Source: Sphingomonadales bacterium
GTDB lineage: Bacteria; Pseudomonadota; Alphaproteobacteria; Sphingomonadales; Sphingomonadaceae
NCBI GenBank assembly: GCA_028871475.1
Contig: JAGWMZ010000003.1
Span: forward strand, 124,001-188,000
Length of the DNA: 64,000 nt
Direction of reading: 5' to 3'
Shown: one piece after another, positions 62,732-64,000 of the stretch
Position numbering within the stretch: the stretch's first letter is position 1
Layout of the letters: every line of letters begins with the position of its first letter
The notes under the pieces: generated by a model
Database searches by the model: none
Told to the model about the DNA's origin: nothing
What the model saw: only the letters and a program-made list of their open reading frames with translations
Position numbers and translations under genes: made by a program

Positions 62732-63196
62732 CTATCGCGCGATGGCCTGACGCAGCAGCGCGGAAAGATTGCGCCCACCCGGATCGCCCAATTCATCGAT
62801 GAGCCAGCGCCCCTGTTCCTTGACCAGCGCCAGCCGTACCTGCCGAGCATGGCGCCCATCGGGCAGAACGCGCAGCAGCACCACGGCCCTGCCCGGCCCG
62901 GTAAACTGGCGGGCCTGCGTCTCAATGCGGAAAGCGTCCGCATCCCAATCCTGGCAATCGCACAGCATGTCGCTGTCGGACACCTTATCCGCCTCGCCCG
63001 ATGCCCGCCCGTGCTTCCATGTATTGAGCAAAGCCTGCGTCCGTCCGCTCCAGATGGCGCGGTCCCATGGCGCGGCGGTCTTTTCAGCATGATAAGGCGC
63101 ATAGACCTGCGCGACGAAGGCATCGACCTCGCGCCCATCGACCATGCTGTTGGTTGCCGCCGCCAGAATCAGGCTGGAGAAACTGGCAAAGGACAT
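62732..63196 (-). CDS. DUF3828-like hypothetical protein
   Basis: The 154-residue protein has a short hydrophobic N-terminus (FASFSSLILAAATN) that might be a weak signal, then YAPYHAEKTAAPWDRAIWSG and a strand-rich end (VLLRVLPDGRHARQVRLAL and LVKEQGRWLIDELGDPGG) as in DUF3828 and NTF2-like proteins. Cys pair CDC in MLCDCQDWDADAF is notable. The function is unknown. It starts about 50 bases past the cysS stop on the same strand. Confidence 0.7.
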   Translation of the reverse strand: MSFASFSSLILAAATNSMVDGREVDAFVAQVYAPYHAEKTAAPWDRAIWSGRTQALLNTWKHGRASGEADKVSDSDMLCDCQDWDADAFRIETQARQFTGPGRAVVLLRVLPDGRHARQVRLALVKEQGRWLIDELGDPGGRNLSALLRQAIAR

Positions 63197-63246
63197 GCGG
63201 CAAGGCTCCTGCTTGGCCTGTAGTGGGGGCCCGCCAGCCTAGCCGA

Positions 63247-64000
63247 TCAACCCTCCAGCTTCCAGTCCCAGCCCAGCGGATCGCCATCCATCACCTCGAC
63301 CCCGCGCGCGGCAAGGTCATCGCGCAGCGCATCGGAACGGGCGAAATCCTTGTCGGCGCGGGCCTGACGGCGCGCGGCGAGGATTTCGTCGATCTCCTCG
63401 ATGGTGATGCGGGCGGATTTGGGCGTCAGGCGCAGGTCGGCGCGGGTGAGGTGCATCAGCTTGAGGCCCAGCACGTCATCCATTCGCGCGATGACCGAGA
63501 GCTTTTGCGCCAGATCGACCTTCTTGAGCGCCACGACCTGTTCCAGCACTGTCAAAGCAACAGGCGTGCCCAGATCCTCGCTGATCGCCACGTCGAAGGC
63601 CTCGAGCAAGGGCATGAATTTCGGGCCGGGCACCAGCCCTTCCGTCACCGCGCCACCTTCATCGTTCAGCCGCGCGCGCAATGGCTCCACCGCCATCACC
63701 AGCCGTTTGAGACGGGTGAGCGCCGAGCCGAGGCCTTCCCAACTGAACTCCAGCTCGCCGCGATAATGCGCCTGCAGGCACATGACGCGATAGGCCAGCG
63801 GGTGATAGCCCTTGTCGATCAACAATTGCAGGCGCAGGAATTCACCGGAAGATTTGCTCATCTTTCCAGAGCGTTCGACGAGAAAGTTGTTGTGCATCCA
63901 CAGTTTCGCGCCGGAATTTTCCGCCACATCGAGACCACCCGAGCAGCAGATCGCCTGGTTCTGCGCAATCTCATTGGGGTGGTGGATCTCGCGATGGTCG
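63247..64000 (-). CDS. cysS: Cysteinyl-tRNA synthetase, 3' part cut by the window edge
   Basis: The last 250 residues of CysRS are present: HHPNEIAQNQAICC near the edge, the SGKMSKSSGEFL KMSKS motif and the C-terminal helical part (IDEILAARRQARADKDFARS then LRDDLAARGVEVMDGDP). The HIGH motif and start lie beyond base 64000. The enzyme charges tRNA-Cys. No frameshift is visible in the sequenced part. Confidence 0.95.
   Translation of the reverse strand, partial: DHREIHHPNEIAQNQAICCSGGLDVAENSGAKLWMHNNFLVERSGKMSKSSGEFLRLQLLIDKGYHPLAYRVMCLQAHYRGELEFSWEGLGSALTRLKRLVMAVEPLRARLNDEGGAVTEGLVPGPKFMPLLEAFDVAISEDLGTPVALTVLEQVVALKKVDLAQKLSVIARMDDVLGLKLMHLTRADLRLTPKSARITIEEIDEILAARRQARADKDFARSDALRDDLAARGVEVMDGDPLGWDWKLEG

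Noticed and set aside
1..64000. tRNA, rRNA and riboswitches
   Set aside because: Intergenic regions were read for acceptor/T-loop patterns and conserved leader structures; none was convincing.

Overview
The window is high-GC DNA from an alphaproteobacterium, most likely a sphingomonad (Sphingomonadales, Novosphingobium- or Sphingobium-like). The clues are the class I lysyl-tRNA synthetase, the rpmF-plsX-fabH-ihfA-merR order, several Tat or TonB-dependent envelope proteins, and a GAAC-N7-GAAC SOS-type box of the kind alphaproteobacterial LexA binds. No rRNA, tRNA, CRISPR array, transposase or phage structural gene was seen.

Left part (about 0.4-10 kb): an exopolysaccharide assembly/export locus. 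It holds a BBP2-type outer-membrane barrel, an ExoV-like pyruvyl transferase, a Wzx-like flippase, a fused two-domain glycosyltransferase, a TolC-family channel and a short Wza-like export protein. Two small single-TM proteins with a matching C-terminal tail bracket it. A His/Lys-rich repeat protein and a DctA-type carrier follow. At 12.8-17.1 kb lies a tightly overlapping signalling operon: OmpR-type regulator, LysM-like/FecR protein, and CHASE2 histidine kinase. The kinase appears to use a CTG start.

Middle (17-34 kb): a sugar-acid module (dgoA, SDR, GntR regulator) divergent from an OhrR-like MarR regulator; a Tat-exported HisC-like aminotransferase; and two complete RND tripartite pumps placed tail to tail. 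The second pump is next to a TetR regulator, with three matching operator dyads in that neighbourhood.

34-50 kb: an OafA-type acyltransferase, a GGDEF cyclase without an I-site, a GNAT enzyme, a TonB-dependent receptor, a pair of near-identical inverted repeats around a small membrane ORF, a second Tat-exported aminotransferase, a TauE/SafE exporter, a GT-C-like membrane protein, an M28 peptidase, EttA and an RcnB-like protein.

50-64 kb: mainly core functions. These are a prolyl hydroxylase-like oxygenase, DUF1003, class I LysRS, a DinG-like FeS helicase, SixA-like phosphatase, MerR, ihfA, fabH, plsX, rpmF, MAPEG and MBL hydrolase. A LexA-like S24 repressor is divergent from a two-gene unit of unknown function, with an SOS-type box between them. 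The window ends inside cysS.

The most interesting items are the S24/SOS-box module, the paired Tat aminotransferases, the CTG-started CHASE2 kinase operon, and the TetR operator set. All functional calls come from reading motifs by eye; no database search was run.
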